From positions 1-5,850 of the forward strand of contig JAJYKG010000142.1 in assembly GCA_021788795.1 (NCBI GenBank): 5,850 nt of DNA. Reading direction: 5' to 3'. The position numbers and the translations under genes were made by a program. The notes beneath the pieces are model-generated. The model was not told where the DNA came from. It did not search any database and was given only the letters and a program-made list of their open reading frames with translations. Below, in pieces: positions 1 through 5,669 of this stretch (its first letter is position 1; each line of letters begins with the position of its first letter). The stretch comes from Thermoplasmata archaeon (GTDB taxonomy: Archaea > Thermoplasmatota > Thermoplasmata > RBG-16-68-12).

Positions 1-303
1 GCCATCAAGACCGCCCACATCTCCGAGTACCTCGCGACGCCGACCGCGGAGTTCGTCGGGATCACCGCGAGCGACATCCTGAACTACGACCTGCCGACGG
101 ACGTGCTCACGCCGCGCGACGTCGCCGCGCTCAACGCGGAGCTCTCCGACCCGCGCTTCAACGACGAGTTCTGGCGCAACGAGATCCAGACGATGCTCCA
201 GATCAACAAGAAGGCGGAGCAGCAGGCCCTCGCGAAGTACGGCCTCGACTACGTCACGGACACGTACCTGCCGGAGAAGCTGGGCGCGCTCGGCCTGATG
301 TGA
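1..303 (+). CDS. top6A: DNA topoisomerase VI subunit A, C-terminal 100 residues (5' end outside window)
   Basis: The reading frame is open from the first base and ends at TGA 301-303; the start lies upstream of the window. Topoisomerase VI is the archaeal type IIB enzyme (A2B2) that relaxes and decatenates DNA. The A subunit, related to Spo11, carries the cleaving tyrosine and a Toprim fold. What is visible matches the end of archaeal Top6A: AIKTAHISEYLATP at the edge, then YDLPTD, LSDPRF, KAEQQALAKYGLDYVTDTYLPEKL and a short tail. I recall very similar strings in haloarchaeal and methanogen Top6A. The active-site tyrosine and the Toprim acidic residues would lie upstream, so catalytic competence cannot be judged. 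Archaeal Top6A is about 360-370 residues, so roughly a quarter is present. The subunit B gene is not in the window; it is often just upstream. The gene converges on the minus-strand ATPase gene with a 3-bp gap. Confidence 0.93.
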   Translation, partial: AIKTAHISEYLATPTAEFVGITASDILNYDLPTDVLTPRDVAALNAELSDPRFNDEFWRNEIQTMLQINKKAEQQALAKYGLDYVTDTYLPEKLGALGLM

Positions 304-306
304 GCG

Positions 307-2424
307 TCACCGCGACTCGGGAGGCCTCTCCAGGACGCTCCCGAGCGTCCCGTCGACCCACACGGAGCGATACCTCCCGCTCCCGTTCGCCGCCATCGTG
401 AACTTCCAGACCGGGAGGAGGCAGAGCTCCGGGCGCTCCGTGAGGACCCTCGCGCCGAAGGAACGCTGCACGATCTCCCGCGCCTGCGACGGACCCACGC
501 GCGCGATGGGCACGGGGTCGCCGATCTTGTGCGCCGGCCCGGGCTCGAGCGCGGCCTTGGACGCCAGCGGCTCGAGGTGCGGCGCGTCTTTGCGCGGGAA
601 CTCGTGGAAGCGGAGGCCGCCGCTGACGACGTGCGCGAGCTTCCCGGAGACCGCGTTCACGTAGAACTGCCTCGCAATCCGGCCGCCCTTGCGGCCGAGC
701 GGGATCTCGGCCTCGACCCGCCACAGCGGCACGAAGTAGAACTCCTTCCCCGTGAGGTGCTCCTTCGGGATGAGCAGCATGCGGCGCTCGATGGAGTCCT
801 CCGCCCGCTTCGTGGCCTCCACAAGCGGGTAACGCAGGGGCAGCCAGGCCACCGTCTCGGGCAACCCCCGCCGCACGTCGAAGCCGATCGTCGGGTCCCA
901 GTACGCCTCCCGGCCGTCCACCTCCTCCGTTCGGAGGAGGCGGGCCTCCGCCATCTTCCGCAGGAGGATGGAGAGGAAGCGCCCGTCCACGGGGGTCATC
1001 CCCGCGATTTCCTCGAGGCCGTACATCCCCGGGTGGTCCTCGAAGATCCGCAGGACTCGGAGGCCGACGCCCTCCTCGACCTCGGCCCTGGCCGCGGACC
1101 TCGCCGCGCGGGTGGCGGCCGCGGCGAGCTTCTGCCGCTTCGCCGCCTTCTCGTCCGGGGGCGGCTTCGGGGCCGCCGCCACGGCGTGGGCCGACTGGAT
1201 CTCCTTGAACTTCTCCTCCGGCACGACGACGTGGTGGGTCGCCAGCCCGCGGACCTCGAGCGTCTCCACGCGGCCCAGGTGCTCCGGGGAGAGGAGGATG
1301 AACTGGCCCGCCTTCAACGAGGGCGCCAGCGAGAGCACGCCGTCCGGGTCGCTGGGGTGGAGGGAGCCCACGAGGTGGCGCACGCGGTCGAGGTCCTGCT
1401 TCGCGAGCAGGCGGCCCAGGGCCCAGGTGTTCGCCTGGCCCAAGGCCTTGTAGTCCAGGTCCGTGACGTTCTGCGTCGCGACGACCAGGCCGACGCCGTA
1501 CTTGCGCGCCTGGCGGAAGAGGAGGGAGAGGAACTTCTTGGCCGGCGGGTTCTTCGGATGGGGCGGGCAGAGGCCCGCGACCTCGTCGATGTAGAGGACG
1601 AGGCGCAGGTGCCCGTTCGTGGACGAGACCATCCAGTGGTAGACATCCTCGCAGAGGGTCGCCACGACCATCTCCCGCTCGGACGGGCTCCGCAGCCCGC
1701 CGGTGTAGACGATGTTGACCGGCGTGCGCCCCTTCGGCGCCCAGCTCACCATCTCCTTCACGTCGAGCGGCGGGCCGGCGGTGAACAGGAGGCCCTTCGC
1801 CCCGACCGTCATCGCCTTCGCGCGCCGCACGAGCGCGGAGCGCTCCTTCCTCGACATGAGGGCGGCCTCCACGCCCGGCTCGCGCTCGAGGATGTGCGGG
1901 AGCTCGGAGACCTCCCTGGGCCACCTCCGCGCCCTCCACGCGTCCTGGAGCGCGAGGTAGATCGTGTCCTTCGCCCGCGAGCCCGCGTCCGACGCGAGCG
2001 TGTAGCCCATCGCGGCCGCGAGCCCCTCCGCGATCGCGTCCACGTATACGACGGCGTCCTCCTGGGCCTCGAACGCGGGCGCGTCCTTGAGGGGGTTCAG
2101 GCTCCGCGGGACGCCGTGCCGAGAGCCGGGCGTGAGGATCTGCACCGCGGCGTGCGCCCAGTACTCGTCCTTCGCATCCTCCGGCGTGGCGTGGGCCTCC
2201 GCGGCCTCCTGGGTCGCGGCGATGGCCAAGGACGCGAGGTCCCCCTGGCTGTCCACCGCGACGACGGGCACGCCGGCCCGGACGGCCTCCTCGAGGATGG
2301 CCTTCCCCAGGACCGTCTTCCCGGAGCCCGTGGCCCCGAGGATCACGACGTGGCGGAGGAGGTCCTCTTCGGGCAGCCGAATCGGCTCTCCGGTGTCCGG
2401 GTTCGTGCCGAGATACAGGGGCAT
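307..2424 (-). CDS. HerA/FtsK-superfamily ATP-binding protein with C-terminal winged-helix-like and paired beta modules
   Basis: This encodes 705 residues, probably a cytoplasmic ATPase acting on DNA. Walker A is GATGSGKT at 30-37, followed by VVAVDSQGDLASL at 54-66. Walker B is LVLYIDEV at 275-282, with D280 and E281. A polar strand VVATQNVTDLD at 314-324 and GRLLAKQDLDRVR at 337-349 follow, as in HerA-like (DUF87/DUF853-type) proteins. Walker A lies only 30 residues in, so the N-terminal HAS barrel of canonical HerA is absent, and no NurA gene is adjacent. A Lys/Arg/Ala-rich linker at about 418-447 leads to a winged-helix-like segment at about 453-510. Two similar modules follow at 563-600 and 667-698 (PLWRVEAEIP with VNAVSGKL; PVWKFTMAAN with VDGTLGSV). 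The start is firm: an in-frame TAA lies at 2455-2457 and ATG 2422-2424 is the only start codon after it. Family membership is clear from motifs; the biological role is unknown. A link to repair or DNA translocation is inference. Confidence 0.9.
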   Translation of the reverse strand: MPLYLGTNPDTGEPIRLPEEDLLRHVVILGATGSGKTVLGKAILEEAVRAGVPVVAVDSQGDLASLAIAATQEAAEAHATPEDAKDEYWAHAAVQILTPGSRHGVPRSLNPLKDAPAFEAQEDAVVYVDAIAEGLAAAMGYTLASDAGSRAKDTIYLALQDAWRARRWPREVSELPHILEREPGVEAALMSRKERSALVRRAKAMTVGAKGLLFTAGPPLDVKEMVSWAPKGRTPVNIVYTGGLRSPSEREMVVATLCEDVYHWMVSSTNGHLRLVLYIDEVAGLCPPHPKNPPAKKFLSLLFRQARKYGVGLVVATQNVTDLDYKALGQANTWALGRLLAKQDLDRVRHLVGSLHPSDPDGVLSLAPSLKAGQFILLSPEHLGRVETLEVRGLATHHVVVPEEKFKEIQSAHAVAAAPKPPPDEKAAKRQKLAAAATRAARSAARAEVEEGVGLRVLRIFEDHPGMYGLEEIAGMTPVDGRFLSILLRKMAEARLLRTEEVDGREAYWDPTIGFDVRRGLPETVAWLPLRYPLVEATKRAEDSIERRMLLIPKEHLTGKEFYFVPLWRVEAEIPLGRKGGRIARQFYVNAVSGKLAHVVSGGLRFHEFPRKDAPHLEPLASKAALEPGPAHKIGDPVPIARVGPSQAREIVQRSFGARVLTERPELCLLPVWKFTMAANGSGRYRSVWVDGTLGSVLERPPESR

Positions 2425-2470
2425 GGCTCCGCTTCCAGGGACGTCCTCCCCAGCTTAGCTCCCGCGCCCG

Positions 2471-2478
2471 GATATAGG
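2471..2478 (-). promoter_or_regulatory. Candidate TATA box for the minus-strand ATPase gene
   Basis: An AT-rich island reads CCTATATCC on the minus strand in otherwise very GC-rich DNA. It lies about 50 bp upstream of the ATG at 2424. With the usual archaeal TATA-to-start-site distance of about 25 bp, transcription would begin near 2446-2450, giving a leader of about 25 nt. The upstream bases ACAAC could be a weak BRE. This rests on composition and position only. Confidence 0.4.
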
Positions 2479-2500
2479 TTGTGCGGGCTTCCCGGGGCAT

Positions 2501-2532
2501 CCGTACGCCGAACTACTGTAATTACGGTACGG
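2501..2532. repeat. Short inverted repeat CCGTAC / GTACGG flanking the palindrome
   Basis: CCGTAC at 2501-2506 is the reverse complement of GTACGG at 2527-2532, with 20 bp between the arms. The right arm overlaps the right end of the 16-bp palindrome, but the two symmetries are not concentric (centres about 2516.5 and 2521.5). It could be a second binding half-site or a weak RNA stem, or chance in a short GC-rich region. Confidence 0.3.
2514..2529. promoter_or_regulatory. 16-bp near-perfect palindrome, possible operator overlapping the por promoter
   Basis: TACTGTAATTACGGTA is self-complementary in 7 of 8 base-pair positions; only the 2517/2526 pair is mismatched. The core GTAATTAC (2518-2525) is a perfect palindrome. 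It is the most AT-rich stretch of the divergent intergenic region and lies 68-83 bp upstream of the porGD ATG. The core could be read as a TATA-like element, giving a start site near 2545 and a leader of about 50 nt. A dimeric regulator (for example of the Lrp/AsnC or another helix-turn-helix family) bound here would block or modulate the operon, and perhaps the divergent gene too. Symmetry and position are seen directly; the regulatory role is inferred. Confidence 0.45.
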
Positions 2533-2580
2533 GCCGAGGGTTCTTACGAAGCGCGCCGCCCAAGGGGACCGAAGCGTTTC

Positions 2581-2586
2581 GAAGGA
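2581..2586 (+). promoter_or_regulatory. Weak Shine-Dalgarno-like site before porGD
   Basis: GAAGGA lies 10 nt before ATG 2597. It is the only purine-rich match to the 16S rRNA 3' end close to this start, and it is weaker than the GGTGA sites in front of porA and porB. The start itself is supported mainly by the conserved PorG N-terminus that follows. Confidence 0.4.
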
Positions 2587-2596
2587 CCGTGCCTCG

Positions 2597-3508
2597 ATGT
2601 TCTATGAAGTCCGATTCCATGGCCGCGGCGGCCAGGGGGCTGTCATGGCCGCCCAGGCCCTGGCGGTGGCGGCGTCCCACGACGGGTATTCGGCCATCGC
2701 GTTCCCGTTCTTCGGGGCGGAGCGGCGCGGCGCACCCGTGCTCGCCTTCACCCGGTTCGGGGAGGAGCGGCTCCGCGTGCGCACGCAGGTGTACGAGCCC
2801 CACTTCGTCGTCGTGCTCGACGAGAGCCTCGTCGAGACGGTCGACGTGCTCGCGGGCCTGCGCCCCGGCGGCATGGTCATCGTGAACACGACGCGCGCGC
2901 CGGACCGCCTCGTGCTGTCCAAGAAGGCCAAGTCGGCGACCGTGGACGCGACCACGATCGCCCTCAAGCACACGAAGCAGGCGGCCGTGAACACGGCCAT
3001 GCTCGGCGCGTTCGCGAAGGCGACCGGGCTCATCACACTCGAGGGCGTCGAGGCGGGGATCATGGAGGTCTTCGGCCGGCGCCTGTCCAAGGAGATCGCG
3101 GACCGCAACGTCGCCGCCGCGCGGGCCGCCTACGAGGCCACCCGGCTGGGGGAGGGGGACAGCGGCCGGGTGTACGCCAAGGCGACCAAGTGGCTCCCCA
3201 CGGCCCAGGAGCTCCCGCCGGGGCTCGCGACGCCGCCCATGGAGACGCCCTTCGGCCGCGTCGGCGTGGGCAGCTCGCCCTCGAACCTCACGGGCGGCTG
3301 GCGCGTCAACAAGCCCGTCCTCGACGGCGCCGAGTGCACGAACTGCCTCCTCTGCTGGTTCTACTGCCCGGACGGCAGCATCACCCGCGGCGAGAAGATC
3401 GTCGAGATCCACTACGAATACTGCAAGGGCTGCGGCATCTGCGCCGCGGTCTGCGCCCCCAAGGCGATCCACATGGAACGCGAGATCGAGGAAGAGGTGA
3501 AGGCATGA
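2597..3508 (+). CDS. porGD: 2-oxoacid (pyruvate):ferredoxin oxidoreductase, fused gamma and delta subunits
   Basis: This 303-residue protein joins two normally separate subunits. Residues 1 to about 185 are the gamma subunit: the N-terminus FHGRGGQGAV (7-16) and FFGAERRGAPV (38-48) are family hallmarks, and DESLVETVDVL (75-85) and AVNTAMLGAF (130-139) fit the rest of the domain. Residues about 215-303 are the delta, ferredoxin-like subunit. Two C-x2-C-x2-C-x3-C motifs (C247, C250, C253, C257 and C276, C279, C282, C286) should bind two [4Fe-4S] clusters. The segment at about 186-235 is a linker with NLTGGWR, a string typical of the start of PorD. In the complex, gamma helps CoA-dependent turnover, and the delta clusters pass electrons from PorB to external ferredoxin. 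The enzyme is cytoplasmic. It is the first gene of the operon, and its stop overlaps the porA start as ATGA. No stop or restart codon separates the two halves. Pyruvate is the likely substrate; 2-oxoisovalerate is possible. Confidence 0.92.
   Translation: MFYEVRFHGRGGQGAVMAAQALAVAASHDGYSAIAFPFFGAERRGAPVLAFTRFGEERLRVRTQVYEPHFVVVLDESLVETVDVLAGLRPGGMVIVNTTRAPDRLVLSKKAKSATVDATTIALKHTKQAAVNTAMLGAFAKATGLITLEGVEAGIMEVFGRRLSKEIADRNVAAARAAYEATRLGEGDSGRVYAKATKWLPTAQELPPGLATPPMETPFGRVGVGSSPSNLTGGWRVNKPVLDGAECTNCLLCWFYCPDGSITRGEKIVEIHYEYCKGCGICAAVCAPKAIHMEREIEEEVKA
3494..3500 (+). promoter_or_regulatory. Shine-Dalgarno site that fixes the porA start
   Basis: GAGGTGA ends 4 nt before ATG 3505. The next in-frame ATG, at 3514, would be 13 nt away, so 3505 is the better start. 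The site lies inside the last codons of porGD, which suggests translational coupling. Confidence 0.7.
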
Positions 3509-4728
3509 TCGAGATGAAGCCGGCCGTCAAGCTGCCCACCACGGGCGAGCGCCGCATGGTCACCGGCGACTACGCCGCAGCGTGGGGCGCCATGGTCTCC
3601 CGGCCACAGGTCGTCGCCGCCTACCCGATCACGCCGCAGACGATGATCATCGAGCACCTCGCGGAGTTCCTCGCGGCGGGCAAGTTCGACGCGGAGATGA
3701 TGCGCGTCGAGTCCGAGCACAGCGCCATGTCCGCGGTCATCGCCGCCGAGGCCACGGGCGTCCGCGCGTACACGGCCACGTCGTCCCAGGGCCTCGCCCT
3801 GATGCACGAGCCCCTGTTCGTCTCCCCGCCCATGCACCTGCCCATCGTCATGTCCGTCGTCAACCGCACGGTCGCGTCGCCCCTGGGAATCTGGGTCGAG
3901 CACAACGACACGATGCCCCAGCGCGACACGGGCTGGATGCAGATCTACGTCGAGGACGGCCAGGAGGCGCTCGACATGGTCCTTCAGGGCTACAAGGTCG
4001 CGGAGCAGCCGCTCGTCGAGCTGCCCATGATGATCGGGATGGACGCGTTCCTCGTGTCCCACACGATTGAGTCCGTCGACCTCATCTCCCAGGAGGACGC
4101 GGACGCGTTCCTGCCGCCCTACAAGCCCGTCCACGCCTACCTGGACCCGCAGCGCCCCATGGTCGTCGGCGCCGCGGCGCCGCCGGAGTACATCCAGGAG
4201 GTCCGATGGGAGACGGACCTGCGGATGCGCCGGGCCGCGGAGTTCCTCGAGGAGACGGACCGGGAGTTCGGCCGGAAGTTCGGCCGGACCTACGGAGGCA
4301 TGATCGAGACGTACCGCCTCGAGGACGCGGACGTCGCCCTCATGACCCTCGGCACGGTCACGTCGACCGCGCGCGAGGTCGTCGACCGCCTCCGGGCGCA
4401 GGGGGAGCGCGTCGGCCTGATCAAGCTCCGCTCCTTCCGGCCGTTCCCCGCGGAGCGGCTGCAGGACGCCACGGCCCACCTCAAGGCCTTCGGCGTCTAC
4501 GACCGCGCCGTGTCCTACGGCGTCGGCGGGCCGAGCTACATCGAGGCCCGCAACGCCCTCTACGACACCACGACGATGCCCATCCTCTCGTTCCTCGCGG
4601 GCCTCGGGGGCCGCGACGTGACGCCGCAGGACGTGGAGCTCATGTTCAAGAAGACCCTCGCGGCCGCGGGCCGCGGGCGGAGGGCCAGCGGCGTCCACTG
4701 GATCGGCACGCGGGGGGTGAGCCCATGA
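3505..4728 (+). CDS. porA: 2-oxoacid (pyruvate):ferredoxin oxidoreductase alpha subunit
   Basis: This 407-residue protein is a normal length for archaeal PorA. The alpha subunit supplies the domain that forms the thiamine-diphosphate and substrate pocket together with PorB. Residues about 18-240 are the pyrimidine-binding domain: YPITPQT (40-46, with T43 equivalent to a substrate-contacting Thr in studied enzymes), RVESEHSAMSA (67-77, with the Glu expected to activate the cofactor), TATSSQGLALMHE (90-102), NR (120-121), IWVEHNDTMPQRDTGWMQ (129-146). Residues about 270-400 are the second, transketolase C-terminal-like domain, with LMTLGTV and KLRSFRPFP (307-315). The loop GIWVEHND differs from the NIWNDHSD-type string I recall from pyruvate enzymes, so substrate identity is not fully secure. 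The start ATG 3505 is chosen from the GAGGTGA site; the ORF is open further upstream, but that part lacks PorA sequence and runs under porGD. The stop overlaps the porB start as ATGA. Confidence 0.94.
   Translation: MIEMKPAVKLPTTGERRMVTGDYAAAWGAMVSRPQVVAAYPITPQTMIIEHLAEFLAAGKFDAEMMRVESEHSAMSAVIAAEATGVRAYTATSSQGLALMHEPLFVSPPMHLPIVMSVVNRTVASPLGIWVEHNDTMPQRDTGWMQIYVEDGQEALDMVLQGYKVAEQPLVELPMMIGMDAFLVSHTIESVDLISQEDADAFLPPYKPVHAYLDPQRPMVVGAAAPPEYIQEVRWETDLRMRRAAEFLEETDREFGRKFGRTYGGMIETYRLEDADVALMTLGTVTSTAREVVDRLRAQGERVGLIKLRSFRPFPAERLQDATAHLKAFGVYDRAVSYGVGGPSYIEARNALYDTTTMPILSFLAGLGGRDVTPQDVELMFKKTLAAAGRGRRASGVHWIGTRGVSP
4716..4720 (+). promoter_or_regulatory. Shine-Dalgarno site for porB
   Basis: GGTGA within a G-run ends 4 nt before ATG 4725, the same spacing as at the porGD/porA junction. 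It lies within the last codons of porA, which fits coupled translation. Confidence 0.65.
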
Positions 4729-5657
4729 CGACGGTCAAGGACCTCCCGCGGGAGGACTACTTCCTCTCCGGGCACACGGCGTGCCCGGGCTGCGGCGGCG
4801 CCATGGTCGTGCGCGAGGTGATGAAGGTCCTCGGCCCGAACACGGTGGTCTACATGCCCGCGTCGTGCCTCCTCATCTTCAGCGACATGTACCCGTACAA
4901 CGCGTTCAAGGTCCCGAGCCTCCAGATCCTCTTCGAGACGTCGGCGATCGCCGCGGCCGGCGTCAAGCGCGCCCTGAAGCGCCTCGGGAAGGACGACACG
5001 ACCGTCGTCGCGTTCGCGGGCGACGGCGGCACGGCGGACATCGGGATGCAGGCCCTCAGCGGCGCCGCGGAGCGCAACGAGGACATCCTCTACGTCTGCT
5101 ACGACAACGAGGCCTACATGAACACGGGCATCCAGCGGTCCGGCACGACGCCGTTCGGCGCGTGGACGACCACGACGCCGCTCGGGAGCACGTCCGAGGG
5201 CCAGGGCAAGAACGAGTTCAAGAAAGACGTCCCGCGCATCCTCATGGCCCACGACGTCCCCTACGTCGCCACGGCGAGCCTCGGGTTCCCCGCGGACTTC
5301 CTCAAGAAGGTGGACAAGGCGAAGGCGAAGAAGGGCTTCCGGTACCTCCACGTCCTCGCGCCCTGCCCCGTGGGCTGGCGCGCGGAGTCCGACAGCACGG
5401 TGGACCTGGCCAAGCTCGCGGTGGAGACGGGCATCTTCACCCTCCTGGAGTACGAGGACGGCGTCCTGACGCTCAACCGGGAGCCGCGGTTCACTCCGGT
5501 GCGCGAGTACCTGAAGCTGCAGGGCCGGTTCAAGCACCTCTCCGAGGGGCAGATCGCCTCCATCGAGCGCTGGGTCAAGGACAAGTGGGAGCGAGACCGC
5601 GCCCTCGCGAAGGCCCTCGGCCCCAAGCCCAAGGTCCCCGTCGCCATCGTCCGCTGA
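4725..5657 (+). CDS. porB: 2-oxoacid (pyruvate):ferredoxin oxidoreductase beta subunit
   Basis: This 310-residue protein is close to the usual 310-330 of PorB. It binds the diphosphate end of thiamine diphosphate through Mg2+ and holds the proximal [4Fe-4S] cluster. The cofactor motif runs from GDGGTADIG (99-107) to YDNEAYMNTGIQRS (126-139), followed by TPFGAWTTTTP (142-152). The expected cluster ligands are C20 and C23 (ACPGCGG), C48 (ASCLL) and C214 (PCPVGW). The 3- and 25-residue spacing of the first three equals that in single-chain pyruvate:ferredoxin oxidoreductases, so all four ligands appear present. The C-terminal part carries EPRFTPVREYLKLQGRFKHL (253-272), typical of PorB. It is the last gene of the operon: the stop TGA 5655-5657 is followed 12 bp later by the end of a convergent gene. 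The active complex with PorA and PorGD is inferred from co-location and complete motifs. VorB is the alternative naming. Confidence 0.94.
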   Translation: MTTVKDLPREDYFLSGHTACPGCGGAMVVREVMKVLGPNTVVYMPASCLLIFSDMYPYNAFKVPSLQILFETSAIAAAGVKRALKRLGKDDTTVVAFAGDGGTADIGMQALSGAAERNEDILYVCYDNEAYMNTGIQRSGTTPFGAWTTTTPLGSTSEGQGKNEFKKDVPRILMAHDVPYVATASLGFPADFLKKVDKAKAKKGFRYLHVLAPCPVGWRAESDSTVDLAKLAVETGIFTLLEYEDGVLTLNREPRFTPVREYLKLQGRFKHLSEGQIASIERWVKDKWERDRALAKALGPKPKVPVAIVR

Positions 5658-5669
5658 CGCCCGTCGCGC

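Noticed and set aside
254..2500. A 748-codon open frame on the minus strand, longer than the ATPase gene it overlaps
   Set aside because: Its product is dominated by Arg, Gly, Pro and Ala with no domain motif. It is the shifted-frame shadow of the ATPase gene in GC-rich DNA.
529..2607. A 692-codon open frame on the plus strand opposite the ATPase gene
   Set aside because: It is rich in Arg, Leu, Val and Glu, as expected from the antisense of a high-GC gene. It has no recognisable motif and runs through the divergent promoter region into porGD.
3190..3504. Upstream extension of the porA frame by 105 codons
   Set aside because: The frame is open only because of base composition. The sequence is not PorA-like, and it overlaps the ferredoxin domain coding of porGD. 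ATG 3505 has a good ribosome binding site.
3412..4698. A 428-codon minus-strand frame opposite porA
   Set aside because: Antisense shadow: low-complexity Arg, Asp, Leu and His content, while the plus strand gives a complete PorA with all family motifs.
4560..5537. A 325-codon minus-strand frame opposite porB
   Set aside because: Antisense shadow of porB with no domain signature; the plus-strand reading is unambiguous.
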